DNA from: Gemmatimonadota bacterium
GTDB lineage: Bacteria > Gemmatimonadota > Gemmatimonadetes > Palauibacterales > KS3-K002
Direction: 5' to 3'
Assembly: GCA_020344375.1 (NCBI GenBank)
Contig: CP070823.1
Span: 2,306,804-2,352,257 of the forward strand
Length of the DNA: 45,454 nucleotides
Part shown: positions 34,267 through 42,553 of the stretch, one piece after another
How positions within the stretch are numbered: position 1 is the first letter of the stretch
How the letters are laid out: every line of letters starts with the position of its first letter
Position numbers and translations under genes: made by a program
The notes under the pieces: model-generated
What the model was told of the DNA's origin: nothing
The model's input: the letters and a program-made list of their open reading frames with translations, nothing else
The model's database searches: none

Positions 34267-35361
34267 ATGAAGTGCAGAACTGCGACGCGCGCTCGTCTTG
34301 GCGGTGGCCTGCGCCGGGTACCCAGCGCGCTGCTGGCGATTCTGCTGCTGGCGGCCGGGCCAGCGGTCGCACAGGAGAAGCTGCAGGTGGTGGCGACGCT
34401 GCCCGTCTTCGCGGCAATCACTCAGGAGTTGACTGGTGATCGCGCCGATGTCATAGCTATCGCGCGCGGCGACGAGGATCCCCATTTCGTCCAAGCTCGC
34501 CCCAGCTACGCCGCGATCCTCAGCAAGGCGGACCTCTTCGTGGCCACGGGGCTGGACTTGGAGCTCTGGGTGCCAGCGGTCATAGACCGGGCAAGGAACT
34601 CCGCGATCATCGAGGGCAGTCCCGGCCACGTGGTCACGTACTCAGGGATCAAGCTCCTGGACGTTCCCGAAACCGTCAGCCGAGCCGGCGGCGACGTCCA
34701 CGCGTTCGGTAACCCTCACATACACACGGACCCGATCAACGCGATCATCATCGCCAGGAACATCCTGGCCGGGCTAAGACGGGTCGATCCGGCCAACGCG
34801 GCCACGTACGAGGCGCATGCCCGGGACTTCGAGGATCGCGTGATGCGTCGACTCTTCGGCGATCAGCTCGTGGAGATGCTGGGATCGGACGCCATCTTCA
34901 CATTGGCGCGGAACTACCAGTTCTGGGAGTTCGCCCACAACCAGACCTACCAAGGCAAGCCGCTCACCGAGTATCTGGGCGGGTGGCTCGCAGAGGGCGC
35001 TCCGTTTCGCGGCCGTCGCATGGGTTGCTACCACAAGAACTGGGCGTACTTCAGTGCCCGCTTCCAGATCGAGTGCGCGGTCTACATCGAGCCCAAGCCG
35101 GGAATCCCGCCGACCCCCGGACACCTGCAGGATGTCGTCAACATCATACGTAACGAGCACATCCCGGTCCTGCTCGCGGCCAACCACTTCAGCCGCACGC
35201 AGGTGGAGCGGGTGGCCTCCCGCACGGGCGCCAGGCCGATCATGGTCACACTGGACGTGCGCGGAGCCGAAGGCATCGACACCTACTTTGACCTTATCGA
35301 CCTCTGGGTGTCACGTCTGTCAGACGCGTTCCTGGCGCTGGATCAGCAGCGCGACTACTGA
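34267..35361 (+). CDS. Metal ABC transporter substrate-binding protein (ZnuA-like)
   Basis: The 364-residue protein has a signal peptide (ILLLAAGPAVAQEK) and the cluster A-I metal-binding fold. Three histidine ligands appear where zinc-type ZnuA proteins have them: DPHFVQARPS, GNPHIHTDP and CYHKNWAYF. IPVLLAANHFSRTQVERVASRTGA matches the fourth ligand region. It delivers zinc (or manganese) in the periplasm to the permease encoded about 125 bases downstream. The three-His site favours zinc. AAGGAGAG precedes the start. Confidence 0.88.
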   Translation: MKCRTATRARLGGGLRRVPSALLAILLLAAGPAVAQEKLQVVATLPVFAAITQELTGDRADVIAIARGDEDPHFVQARPSYAAILSKADLFVATGLDLELWVPAVIDRARNSAIIEGSPGHVVTYSGIKLLDVPETVSRAGGDVHAFGNPHIHTDPINAIIIARNILAGLRRVDPANAATYEAHARDFEDRVMRRLFGDQLVEMLGSDAIFTLARNYQFWEFAHNQTYQGKPLTEYLGGWLAEGAPFRGRRMGCYHKNWAYFSARFQIECAVYIEPKPGIPPTPGHLQDVVNIIRNEHIPVLLAANHFSRTQVERVASRTGARPIMVTLDVRGAEGIDTYFDLIDLWVSRLSDAFLALDQQRDY

Positions 35362-35398
35362 GCCCGAGCGTCGCAGATGCGGGCCTGTGGAAGAACCG

Positions 35399-35500
35399 AT
35401 GTCTTGGTTGACTGAAAGCTGGGAAGACGGAGTCCGAGTGGTTACACGGGCTCGCGATCACACAACCTCCAGCGGACGGGCAAACACATGTTGGACTTGA
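35399..35500 (+). CDS. Short reading frame before the permease gene
   Basis: A 33-codon frame (starts MSWLTESWEDGVRVV) in the gap between the ZnuA-like and ZnuB-like genes; its TGA overlaps the permease start region by 13 bases. No Shine-Dalgarno and no homologue is recognised. It could be a leader for coupled translation or chance. Confidence 0.15.
   Translation: MSWLTESWEDGVRVVTRARDHTTSSGRANTCWT
35417..35428 (+). repeat. 12-base repeat before the ZnuB-like gene (copy 2)
   Basis: AGCTGGGAAGAC, the same 12 bases as at 34179-34190. Both copies precede genes of one transport system. Confidence 0.4.
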
Positions 35501-36345
35501 TGCTACCGGCCCTCGTGGCCTCTCTGGTCTTGGTCGGGATCCATGCGTACCTGGGGATCCATATCATTGCCCGCGGGGTGATTTTCGTAGACCTCGCCCT
35601 CGCACAGGTGGCTGCGATGGGCTGGGCCGTGGCCGGCCTTGGACTCTCCCGCACCCTGGGCGGGTGGCTCGGTATTCCCGAGTCGGTGGCGGGCTACTGC
35701 ATCGGGCTTGGGGTCACGCTTATCGCTGCCGCTCTTCTCAGCGTGACTCGCCTGGAGGGCACCCGTGTGCCCCAGGAAGCGATCATCGGAATCGTCTACG
35801 TCGTGGCCTCAGCGGCCACGATCCTGGTCGTCGCCCAAGCACCACGGGGATCCGAGCACGTCGAGCAGCTCCTCTCCGGCACGCTCCTCTGGGTGGGCTG
35901 GACGGAGATCTGGAGGACGGCTGCCCTCTTCTGTGTGATCGCTGCGGTCCACTGGTTCCTGCGGGAACGCTTCATGACGATCTCGATGAACCCGGAACTG
36001 GCGCGTAACGCGGGCTGGTCGATCGCCTGGTGGGATTTCCTCTTCTACGCCCTGTTCGGCCTAGTCGTCACCTCTGCGGTTGCCATCGCCGGCGTGCTGG
36101 TGGTGTTCAGTTTCCTGGTGATCCCCGCCGTCATCGCCTTCCTCTTCACCGCGCAGCCCGGACGGCTGATCGGGATCGCCTGGTCGATCGGCACGCTGAC
36201 CACGGTGGTGGGGCTCTACGCTTCCTACCGAAGTGACTTGCCGACGGGTCCCACGGTGGTTTGCGCCTTCGCCATCGCCCTGGCACTCGCCTTCGCTCTC
36301 CGCTGGGCGTTGCGCCGCCCGCTGCCAAGAGCGGAAGCCGCCTGA
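35488..36345 (+). CDS. Metal ABC transporter permease (ZnuB-like, ABC-3 family)
   Basis: The 285-residue protein has about eight hydrophobic segments with the ABC-3 signatures VDLALAQVAAMG, TRVPQEAIIGIVYVVASAATILV, and AGVLVVFSFLVIPAVIAFL. It forms the channel for the metal delivered by the ZnuA-like protein. No ATP-binding protein gene is adjacent: the gene ends 37 bases before the converging glycosylase, and only short frames precede it. The ATPase must be encoded elsewhere. Confidence 0.9.
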   Translation: MLDLMLPALVASLVLVGIHAYLGIHIIARGVIFVDLALAQVAAMGWAVAGLGLSRTLGGWLGIPESVAGYCIGLGVTLIAAALLSVTRLEGTRVPQEAIIGIVYVVASAATILVVAQAPRGSEHVEQLLSGTLLWVGWTEIWRTAALFCVIAAVHWFLRERFMTISMNPELARNAGWSIAWWDFLFYALFGLVVTSAVAIAGVLVVFSFLVIPAVIAFLFTAQPGRLIGIAWSIGTLTTVVGLYASYRSDLPTGPTVVCAFAIALALAFALRWALRRPLPRAEAA

Positions 36346-36382
36346 GCCGTGCCGCCGCCGGGCTCACTGGGTCTCCAGAGGC

Positions 36383-36985
36383 TCAGCCGGCCCGGCGGCT
36401 CACGAAGGCACTCCTGCGATCGTAGAAGCGCCACATCTTCTTCGCCCCGCGACTGATACCGATACGCGTCGTGCGTGCGAGCTGTCGCGACGGGACCGGC
36501 TCGCCCGCAGCGATCAGCAACGGCGCCTCGCTCAGGCGGTGTCGCTGCAGATCCGGACCGATCCCCAGCGCCTGACAGAGCTTGCCGGGACCCGAGGTGA
36601 GTTCTCGGTCCGGGCGACCGGAGCGGCGCTGGCGCATCGTCTCCAGCCCCTCGACGGGCTCCAAGGCGCGTAGCAGAACCGCTGCGGGATAGCCCTCCGG
36701 CCCCACGACAGTATTCAGGCACCAGTGAACACCGAAGTTGAGATGGATGTACGCCGTGCCGGCTGGGCCGAACATGGGATCGTTGCGGGCGGTACGCCCC
36801 ACAGTCGCGGCAGCGTGAGAGGCAGGGTCGTGTGGGCCGGGATAGGCCTCGGTTTCCACGATCCGGCCCACACAACGCACACCGCCACAGTCCGATACCA
36901 GGAAGGCGCCGAGCAGCTCTCTCGCCACAAGCTCGGCATCCCGGTCGAAAAAGTCGGGAGGCAAAGGTTGGCAGCGGCGACTCAC
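36383..36985 (-). CDS. 3-methyladenine DNA glycosylase (AAG family)
   Basis: A 200-residue base-excision enzyme that removes alkylated purines. Family landmarks: LLGAFLVSD near residue 25, the catalytic Glu in VGRIVETEAYPGPHDPASHA, GTAYIHLNFGVHWCLN, AAVLLRALEPVEG and LTSGPGKLCQALGI. The start ATG overlaps the stop of the NYN-LOTUS protein gene by four bases (ATGA), so it is co-translated with it. Confidence 0.9.
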   Translation of the reverse strand: MSRRCQPLPPDFFDRDAELVARELLGAFLVSDCGGVRCVGRIVETEAYPGPHDPASHAAATVGRTARNDPMFGPAGTAYIHLNFGVHWCLNTVVGPEGYPAAVLLRALEPVEGLETMRQRRSGRPDRELTSGPGKLCQALGIGPDLQRHRLSEAPLLIAAGEPVPSRQLARTTRIGISRGAKKMWRFYDRRSAFVSRRAG

Positions 36986-39144
36986 GCCCGGCCGGCTTCT
37001 CGCTCCTCGCGGCGCGCCTGGAGAACTCGCTCCGCCCGGTGGTCCGGCAACAGCTCCTGCACCCGCTCCGGTTCCTCATCCAGAACACGGAACACGTCCG
37101 CCCCGAACGCCTCGACCAGCGTCCGCGCCGTCCTCCCACCCACGCCAGGATAGCGTGTCAGGCGGGTGATCAGGCCCGTGCCCTCCGTGGACTCCACCGG
37201 GCCGGAGCCGGCCTCGACCTCGACCGCCGGTGCCACGTCAGCGTCCGGTCCACGCTGCGCATCTACCTGCAGGCTCGGCTCATCACTGGCCAGACCCTCG
37301 CCCCGTAAGCCCTTCTGCCCCTCGAAGATCGGCGGCGGCGCCCCCGCCGGGCGATAGCGTCCGCGCGTGCCCCAGCGACCGCGGATCGTCCCCCGCGGCG
37401 CACCGGGCAACGGCGCCGGGCTGATCGGCTCGGCCTTCTCTTCATCAGCCTGCCTTCGCCCTTCCAGAAGCTCCGCCACGGTTGCCGGGAGTTCCTTCGG
37501 CCGAGCGCTCACTTCCACGTCAGCGCGAGCGGCGATCTGCTCCGGCTCGGGCACGGGCTTTCTCTCCTCCCGCGAGCCGCGTTCAGCTCTACGGCGAGCT
37601 CCGGCGCCCCGCCCCTCACCGCGGCGGCCCGCTCCTCGGCGCGGCGCTGACGCTTCGCCTCTCGCGGCGCGTCCGGGAGAGCGAGGCCCTCTCCTGGTCT
37701 TACCGCTCGGCGCCTCAGCCGCCGCACCTCGGCGTCCACGTCCACCCCTGCGGCCCTTGGGCACCTCCTGCGCTGCCGCAGCAGGCTGCGTCTTGGCCGC
37801 CTCAGCTTCGCGCTGCGGCTCCGCTACCTTCTCTTCCGGCTCGTGCTCCCGGTCACCGAACAGGAGCCGCGTCAACCGGTGCACCGCCGACTGCCGAGAC
37901 TTGGCGTCGGAAGCGGCAGCTCCGCGCTCACGCTTCGCGGTCCGCCGGCCCTTCGAGGGCTTCGGCAATCCGACCTGGAAGTTCCCGTTCGGCCCCCGGG
38001 TGAGCTCGATCGCCTCAGCCTCCGCGGCGGCCTGCAGGAACTTGCTGAACTTGCTAAAGCCCAGCTCGCCCTCATCGAAATCGGGATCGATCTCGAGAAT
38101 CCGCCGCTTCACGTCGCTGTCACGAATCGACCCGGTCTCCCCCTCCAGCGACTGCTCGAGCGCGCGCCGCAGAAGTCTTAGCCCCATTTCCATCGTGAGC
38201 TTCGGTCGTGCCCTGCCGACACGGTCAGACTCCCCGGTCCGGCCGCGCGCCCGCGCTTCTGTCCGCTTCGCTTCACGTTCCCGCTCACGCCTGCCGGCGC
38301 CCCGCGCAGCCGGCGGGCGCGCCCGCCGCTCCTTCACCTTCTCCGCTTTCTCAGCTTCCGCCTCACCGCCGGGTGCCACGCCGTACTGCCCGTTCTCCAT
38401 CTTCTGGATCGCGAGCAAGCCGCGCGAAGCGGCCTCCACGACGAACCGGTTGAACTTGGTGAAGCCCTGCTCCTTCTCGCTGAAGGAAGGGTCGATCTCC
38501 AGCATCACCTGCTTCAGCCGATCGGAGCGCATCGTGTCGCCGCGCTCGACCATCTTCTTCACGGCCTTCCCCGCCAACACCCAAGGGTCGTGCCTCTCGA
38601 GCGGTTGATCCCCGGCCCTGCTCAGCCCGGAAAGCGAGGAGTAGCTGTAGTACTCGTCGCAATTCTGCACCAGCACATCAGAACTCGACTCCTGGATTCC
38701 GACACCGACCACGTACTTCCCGTACTCCTTCAGCTTGAGAACCAGGCTCGAGAAGTCACTGTCACCCGACATCAGAATGAACGTTCTGATCTCCGGCCGC
38801 ACGAACACCAGCTCGAGCGCGTCGATCGCCAGCCGAATGTCCGTCGCGTTCTTCTTCGATGAACCGTAGGCCGGCGCGAAAATCAAGTCGATCGAAGCTT
38901 CGGAGAGCGGCACGATGTACTGCGGATACCGCCGCCAGTCGGCATAGGCACGCTGTACCGCTACTTTGCCTCGAATGACGTCCGAGTTGAGAAGGTTGCG
39001 GAGTTCCTGGCCGAGGTTCGACCGGATCCCCATCGTCACGTTGTCGAAATCGATGAGCAGCGCAGCTTGATGTGCGCCGTTGGGCTCGGGGTACGGTTCA
39101 CCCCGACGATCAGGTGAGTCCTCTCGCTTGTCCATGCCTCCCAT
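36982..39144 (-). CDS. NYN-domain protein with two OST-HTH/LOTUS domains and a C-terminal helix-hairpin-helix
   Basis: The 720-residue protein starts with a NYN (PIN-like) nuclease domain: Asp cluster in ALLIDFDNVTMG, DLIFAPAYGSSKKNATDIRLAIDALEL and ILMSGDSDFSSLVLKLKEYG, as in LabA/limkain-like proteins. Two OST-HTH/LOTUS domains follow, at about 195-260 (RLKQVMLEIDPSFSEKEQGF, FTKFNRFVVEAA) and 330-400 (VKRRILEIDPDFDEGELGF, FSKFSKFLQAA). A long basic, low-complexity region with RGGRGRRG-type runs comes next. The C-terminus, about 665-710, has a helix-hairpin-helix pattern (YPGVGGRTARTLVEAFG). It is likely an RNA-binding ribonuclease. The start at 39144 has AAGGAG unusually close; the ATG at 39135 is possible. 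Confidence 0.82.
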   Translation of the reverse strand: MGGMDKREDSPDRRGEPYPEPNGAHQAALLIDFDNVTMGIRSNLGQELRNLLNSDVIRGKVAVQRAYADWRRYPQYIVPLSEASIDLIFAPAYGSSKKNATDIRLAIDALELVFVRPEIRTFILMSGDSDFSSLVLKLKEYGKYVVGVGIQESSSDVLVQNCDEYYSYSSLSGLSRAGDQPLERHDPWVLAGKAVKKMVERGDTMRSDRLKQVMLEIDPSFSEKEQGFTKFNRFVVEAASRGLLAIQKMENGQYGVAPGGEAEAEKAEKVKERRARPPAARGAGRREREREAKRTEARARGRTGESDRVGRARPKLTMEMGLRLLRRALEQSLEGETGSIRDSDVKRRILEIDPDFDEGELGFSKFSKFLQAAAEAEAIELTRGPNGNFQVGLPKPSKGRRTAKRERGAAASDAKSRQSAVHRLTRLLFGDREHEPEEKVAEPQREAEAAKTQPAAAAQEVPKGRRGGRGRRGAAAEAPSGKTRRGPRSPGRAARGEASAPRRGAGRRGEGRGAGARRRAERGSREERKPVPEPEQIAARADVEVSARPKELPATVAELLEGRRQADEEKAEPISPAPLPGAPRGTIRGRWGTRGRYRPAGAPPPIFEGQKGLRGEGLASDEPSLQVDAQRGPDADVAPAVEVEAGSGPVESTEGTGLITRLTRYPGVGGRTARTLVEAFGADVFRVLDEEPERVQELLPDHRAERVLQARREEREAGRA

Positions 39145-39378
39145 AACTCCTTGCGTATCAACGCATTACGACACTGAGAGGCAGGCCCGTCGCCCTGGCG
39201 CGAGGGGCTGAGCGTCGGTACCCCACCGGAAGGATGTCTTGCGTTTGCGCGGGCAACGGCGCCGACGACCGATCCGGGATTCTTCCCTTCCGGTCCCAGC
39301 AGCCGTGCCCCACAGATGCTTCCGGCATGCTCGCCGCTCGGGCGAAGTCGAGCAGGTCTGCTCTCTCAAAAAACGGTA
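39145..39378. other. Gene-free spacer upstream of the NYN protein gene
   Basis: No convincing coding frame. A six-base inverted repeat (GAGCAG-GT-CTGCTC, 39350-39363) lies here beside an A-run, but the T-run is on the wrong side for a minus-strand terminator. Otherwise nothing is seen. Confidence 0.4.
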
Positions 39379-40935
39379 CTACGCCTGACGCGTTCCCCGC
39401 TCGGCTCGCACCATGCGAGCGAGTTCGACGCGTCGAATCTTGCCACTTCCAGTCATGGGGAACGCGTCCACGAATCGCACAAGGTCTGGGACCTTGTACT
39501 GGGCAACCTGACCTCGGCAGAAATCCTTGATCTCGTCGCCCGTCACGATCGCGCCTTCCACTGGCATAACACAGGCGCAGATCAGCTCGCCGAGGACTTC
39601 GTCCTCGACGCCGACCACGGCGGCCTCCTGCACGGCGGGGTGCAGGCGCAGCAGATCCTCCAGCTCGCGCGGATAGATCACGTACTCGCCGCGGACGATA
39701 GTGTCCCGTTTGCGGCCGACGATGTGGAGGTAACCGTCCTCGTCGATCATCCCGAGGTCGCCCGTCCGAAAGAAACCGTCGTCGGTGAACGCTCGGCTGG
39801 TCTCGTCCGGCTGCCTGTTGTAGCCCTTCATCACGTTGAAGCCCCGGACCGCCAGTTCGCCGATGGACTCGACCGGGAGTGGGGCGCCATCCTCACCGAG
39901 GACTCGGACCTCCACGCCCTCCAGCAGCCGGCCTGCCGTGAAGTTCCGCTTCTCGGGTGGGTCATCGCGCCGCGTAATCGAGACCGTCGGCGACGTCTCC
40001 GTCAGACCGTATGCGATCTCCAGGCCCGGCACCAGCCGCTCCCGAGTTTCCCCTGCTAACCTATCCAACACCGGCGCGCCCGCCACGATACCGGTCCGCA
40101 GGCTAGACACGTCCAGCCGATCGATCGCGCCGCTCCGTAGCTGCTGCGCGAACATCGTCGGCACACCGTGCAGCACCGTGGCCTTCGTCTCCACCACCAG
40201 CTTCAGAGTGGCTGCAGCGTCCAACTTCTCCATCAACACTACGGTCGCCCCAACGCTCAAAGCCGAGATCAGAGCACCGAGCCCGAAGATGTTGAACATG
40301 GGAACGGCGATCAACACCCTGTCCTTCTTGGTGAGCCCCAGAGCCTCCGCCGTCGCACCGTTCGTTCTCACCAAGTTCGCATGGGTCAACATCACGCCCT
40401 TCGGCTTTCCCGTCGTGCCCGCTGTATACAGGATGGCGTACACATCCCCCTCGGGATCGACGCTGACCGGCGGACAGCTCTTCCCCTCCCCGCTCGAGAC
40501 CAGATCCTCGAACTGGAAGATCCGATCGTCGTACCAGAGATCCTCCTCCCCGACCGTCACCACGTACTGCAGATCGGGCAGGTTGAACTGCAGCCGTTCG
40601 AACAGCTCCAGCTTGTCCTGACCCTCGTACTCCTCCGCAGCGATCACCACCGACGCTTCGGAGTTCCGCAGCATGAACTGGAGCTCGTGAGCCGAGTAGG
40701 CGGGATTAAGGGGTACGATCGCCGCGCCAAGGTTCGCCGCCGCAAGTGCCGAGACGACGAACTCGGGCCCGTTCGGTAGGTCGATGGCGATGCGATCCCC
40801 CGCGCCTATGCCCAGGTTATGTAGCGCGGCGGCGAGAGCACGCGCCTGCAGCTGCGCCCGCCCGTACGAGAGGGTATCCCTCGCGCACGTCAGCAGCGGC
40901 CTATCGAGCTGCTCAACGGCACAACGATCCAGCAA
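39379..40935 (-). CDS. AMP-dependent acyl-CoA ligase (fatty-acid/aryl type)
   Basis: The protein has adenylate-forming motifs: ILYTAGTTGKPKGVMLTHANLV (A3), YGLTETSPTVSI (A5), TGDLGMIDEDGYLHIVGRKRD (A7/A8) and the A10 lysine in TGSGKIRRVEL. This identifies an acyl- or aryl-CoA ligase; the substrate is unknown. At 518 residues from TTG 40935 it lacks the usual N-terminal 15-20 residues. The conserved-looking segment continues in frame upstream as FSGLSVHDLLDRC with only an ATT (40998) available as start before a TAG, so the true start is unresolved. It is the last minus-strand gene before aroB-like. Confidence 0.82.
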   Translation of the reverse strand: MLDRCAVEQLDRPLLTCARDTLSYGRAQLQARALAAALHNLGIGAGDRIAIDLPNGPEFVVSALAAANLGAAIVPLNPAYSAHELQFMLRNSEASVVIAAEEYEGQDKLELFERLQFNLPDLQYVVTVGEEDLWYDDRIFQFEDLVSSGEGKSCPPVSVDPEGDVYAILYTAGTTGKPKGVMLTHANLVRTNGATAEALGLTKKDRVLIAVPMFNIFGLGALISALSVGATVVLMEKLDAAATLKLVVETKATVLHGVPTMFAQQLRSGAIDRLDVSSLRTGIVAGAPVLDRLAGETRERLVPGLEIAYGLTETSPTVSITRRDDPPEKRNFTAGRLLEGVEVRVLGEDGAPLPVESIGELAVRGFNVMKGYNRQPDETSRAFTDDGFFRTGDLGMIDEDGYLHIVGRKRDTIVRGEYVIYPRELEDLLRLHPAVQEAAVVGVEDEVLGELICACVMPVEGAIVTGDEIKDFCRGQVAQYKVPDLVRFVDAFPMTGSGKIRRVELARMVRAERGTRQA

Positions 40936-41048
40936 GTCGTGGACCGATAGGCCTGAGAAACGAGTCTGGTCGCCGATGGCTCCGCTCCGCGCCGAAATGA
41001 CCTAAGCCTTTAATTTGTAAACAAATCCGCTCCTCGTCAAATAGCCCC

Positions 41049-42173
41049 CTACCCCAACAACACCCTACACACAACCTCGTCCGAGACTTCCCGTGCCCAC
41101 CCCTGTTCAGCCGATCCCGCTACCACCCCGATGTCCGCCAGAAGCGTGTACCTCCCCTCACCGCGCCGCTCTCGATCCAGCTTCAGCGCTCTGAGCAAGC
41201 GCTCCGCATCCACGTCCGCCTCGACGGCTACCGGCAGCCGCGCGGCTTCCAGCACCTCGCGGATCCGCCCGGCCACGCCACCCCGGGTCACCCCGACCGC
41301 CTCACCGATCGCCGCTTCCGCCGCCATCCCCACTGCCAGCGCTTCCCCATGCAGCCAGGCGTAGCCTGAGATGGCCTCTTGCGCCCGGGCCAACCTATGC
41401 CCGAAGTCCAGGACCCTCCGGTACCCCTCTTCCCCGGCGTCCCGGCTCACAACCTCCGCCTTGATCTCTATGGAGCGGGCGATGAGCCTCTCCAGCCCCG
41501 CCGGCTCGCGCGCAAAGATGCGCTCAAGACTCCCCGCCAACTCCTCGAAGTAACCGGCGTCGAGGGTTAGCCCGTGCTTGAAGGCCGCCGCCAGACCCGC
41601 AGCGATATGCGGCATCGGCAAGGTCGTCAGCAGCGAGGGATCGATGAGCACGAGGCTCGGCTGATGAACCGCCGCCACCAGATCCTTGCCCACACCCGTG
41701 TCCACCCCGACTGCTCCGCCGACGCAGCTGTCCACCATCGCCAGAAGCGTGGTCGGCATATGAATCAGCGGCACGCCCCCCAGGTAGGTCGCCGCCACGA
41801 AGCCCGCCGCATCGCCCACCACACCCCCGCCGAGCGCGATCACTACGGCATCGCGCCCGAACCCCGCCCTCAGCAACCCGTCGGTCAACTCGATCCAGGT
41901 CTCACGTGTCTTGTTCCACTCACCGGCCGCAAACCTGAAGGTCACTGCCGCGAGACCTTCAGCGCTCAGCGACGCGTGCAGCCGCTCGCCATAGACACCA
42001 TAGACCTGGCTGTCGGTGATGATAGCGTAGCGCGGAGCCCGGCAGGCGTCGCCGATCAGGGCGCCAGCGTCATCCAAAAGCCCGGAACGCACCCAGACAT
42101 CGTAGGCTGACACGCCTTCGGAGCGCCCGACAGTGACCGTGGTGCGATGACCGTCCTGATTCTGCGAGCTCAT
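41049..42173 (-). CDS. Dehydroquinate-synthase-like protein with altered active site
   Basis: The 374-residue protein has the fold of AroB/sedoheptulose-phosphate cyclases: NAD site VVIALGGGVVGDAAGFVAATYL (about 110-131), PTTLLAMVDSCVGG and LHGEALAVGM. Several residues that are near-invariant in true 3-dehydroquinate synthase are changed. GGKTGVN is GGAVGVD (Lys154 to Ala, Asn158 to Asp). The zinc-ligand Glu of AGLAEVIKYG is Ala196 in AGLAAAFKHG. GHTFGHA is GHRLARA (second His to Arg263). LNxGH is LDFGH, the RG before PxxxVPTT is GG, and the DKK near the end is DRE. His259 and His275 remain. It probably has a different activity or no zinc chemistry. I chose the ATG at 42173 by length; the frame is open to 42329. 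Confidence 0.75.
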   Translation of the reverse strand: MSSQNQDGHRTTVTVGRSEGVSAYDVWVRSGLLDDAGALIGDACRAPRYAIITDSQVYGVYGERLHASLSAEGLAAVTFRFAAGEWNKTRETWIELTDGLLRAGFGRDAVVIALGGGVVGDAAGFVAATYLGGVPLIHMPTTLLAMVDSCVGGAVGVDTGVGKDLVAAVHQPSLVLIDPSLLTTLPMPHIAAGLAAAFKHGLTLDAGYFEELAGSLERIFAREPAGLERLIARSIEIKAEVVSRDAGEEGYRRVLDFGHRLARAQEAISGYAWLHGEALAVGMAAEAAIGEAVGVTRGGVAGRIREVLEAARLPVAVEADVDAERLLRALKLDRERRGEGRYTLLADIGVVAGSAEQGWAREVSDEVVCRVLLG

Positions 42174-42553
42174 CGATGGTCGAAGGCGGTCTGCAGTCGT
42201 AGCGGATGCTGAATTCGGCCAAACTAACAACCTACGCGCCGTCACCCCGGCGAGCAAACCATCACCTCCGGCCACATCGCTCGTCCGACCCCGGAGCGAG
42301 ATGCGTCTCCATCGCCAGAAAGGCGTCACAAAAGTCTTGATTTTTGTTTTACTTTGTCTTTATCTTGATTCAGATCGCTTCATCGTGCGGAGTGGGTGGA
42401 GGTGAGGTTGGAAATTTTTCCGCACTCGCGCGCGGCTGATCTCGATGGACTCCCACAGGAGGGAGTGCGATAGGAAGCTCAGGGGCACAACTCGCTCCCA
42501 GCTCGATCGAAAAGCATCGCGCGAATGGACTCCGCATCGGTTTCGCCTTTAAC
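42174..42553. promoter_or_regulatory. Divergent intergenic region, AT-rich, between aroB-like and ATP-grasp genes
   Basis: A strongly AT-rich stretch (42328-42372) in an otherwise GC-rich sequence. TCTTGATT occurs twice (42335-42342, 42363-42370). A plus-strand promoter candidate is TTGATT with TATCTT 18 bases on. At 42457-42462 is AGGAGG, seven bases before an in-frame ATA (42470-42472) of the ATP-grasp frame. It likely drives the ATP-grasp operon and perhaps the aroB-like gene. Confidence 0.45.

Noticed and set aside
36225..37139. 304-codon minus-strand frame
   Set aside because: It is a shadow of the glycosylase and NYN gene ends; Arg/Ser/Gly-rich with no domain.
37367..38608. 413-codon plus-strand frame
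   Set aside because: Antisense to the low-complexity Arg/Glu-rich part of the NYN-LOTUS gene, which forces open frames on the other strand.
39350..39363. Inverted repeat as a terminator
   Set aside because: The T-run lies before, not after, the hairpin on the minus strand, and on the plus strand it is followed by A residues.
39166..39369. 67-codon minus-strand frame in the gap after the AMP ligase
   Set aside because: Arg/Thr/Ser composition without motif or Shine-Dalgarno.
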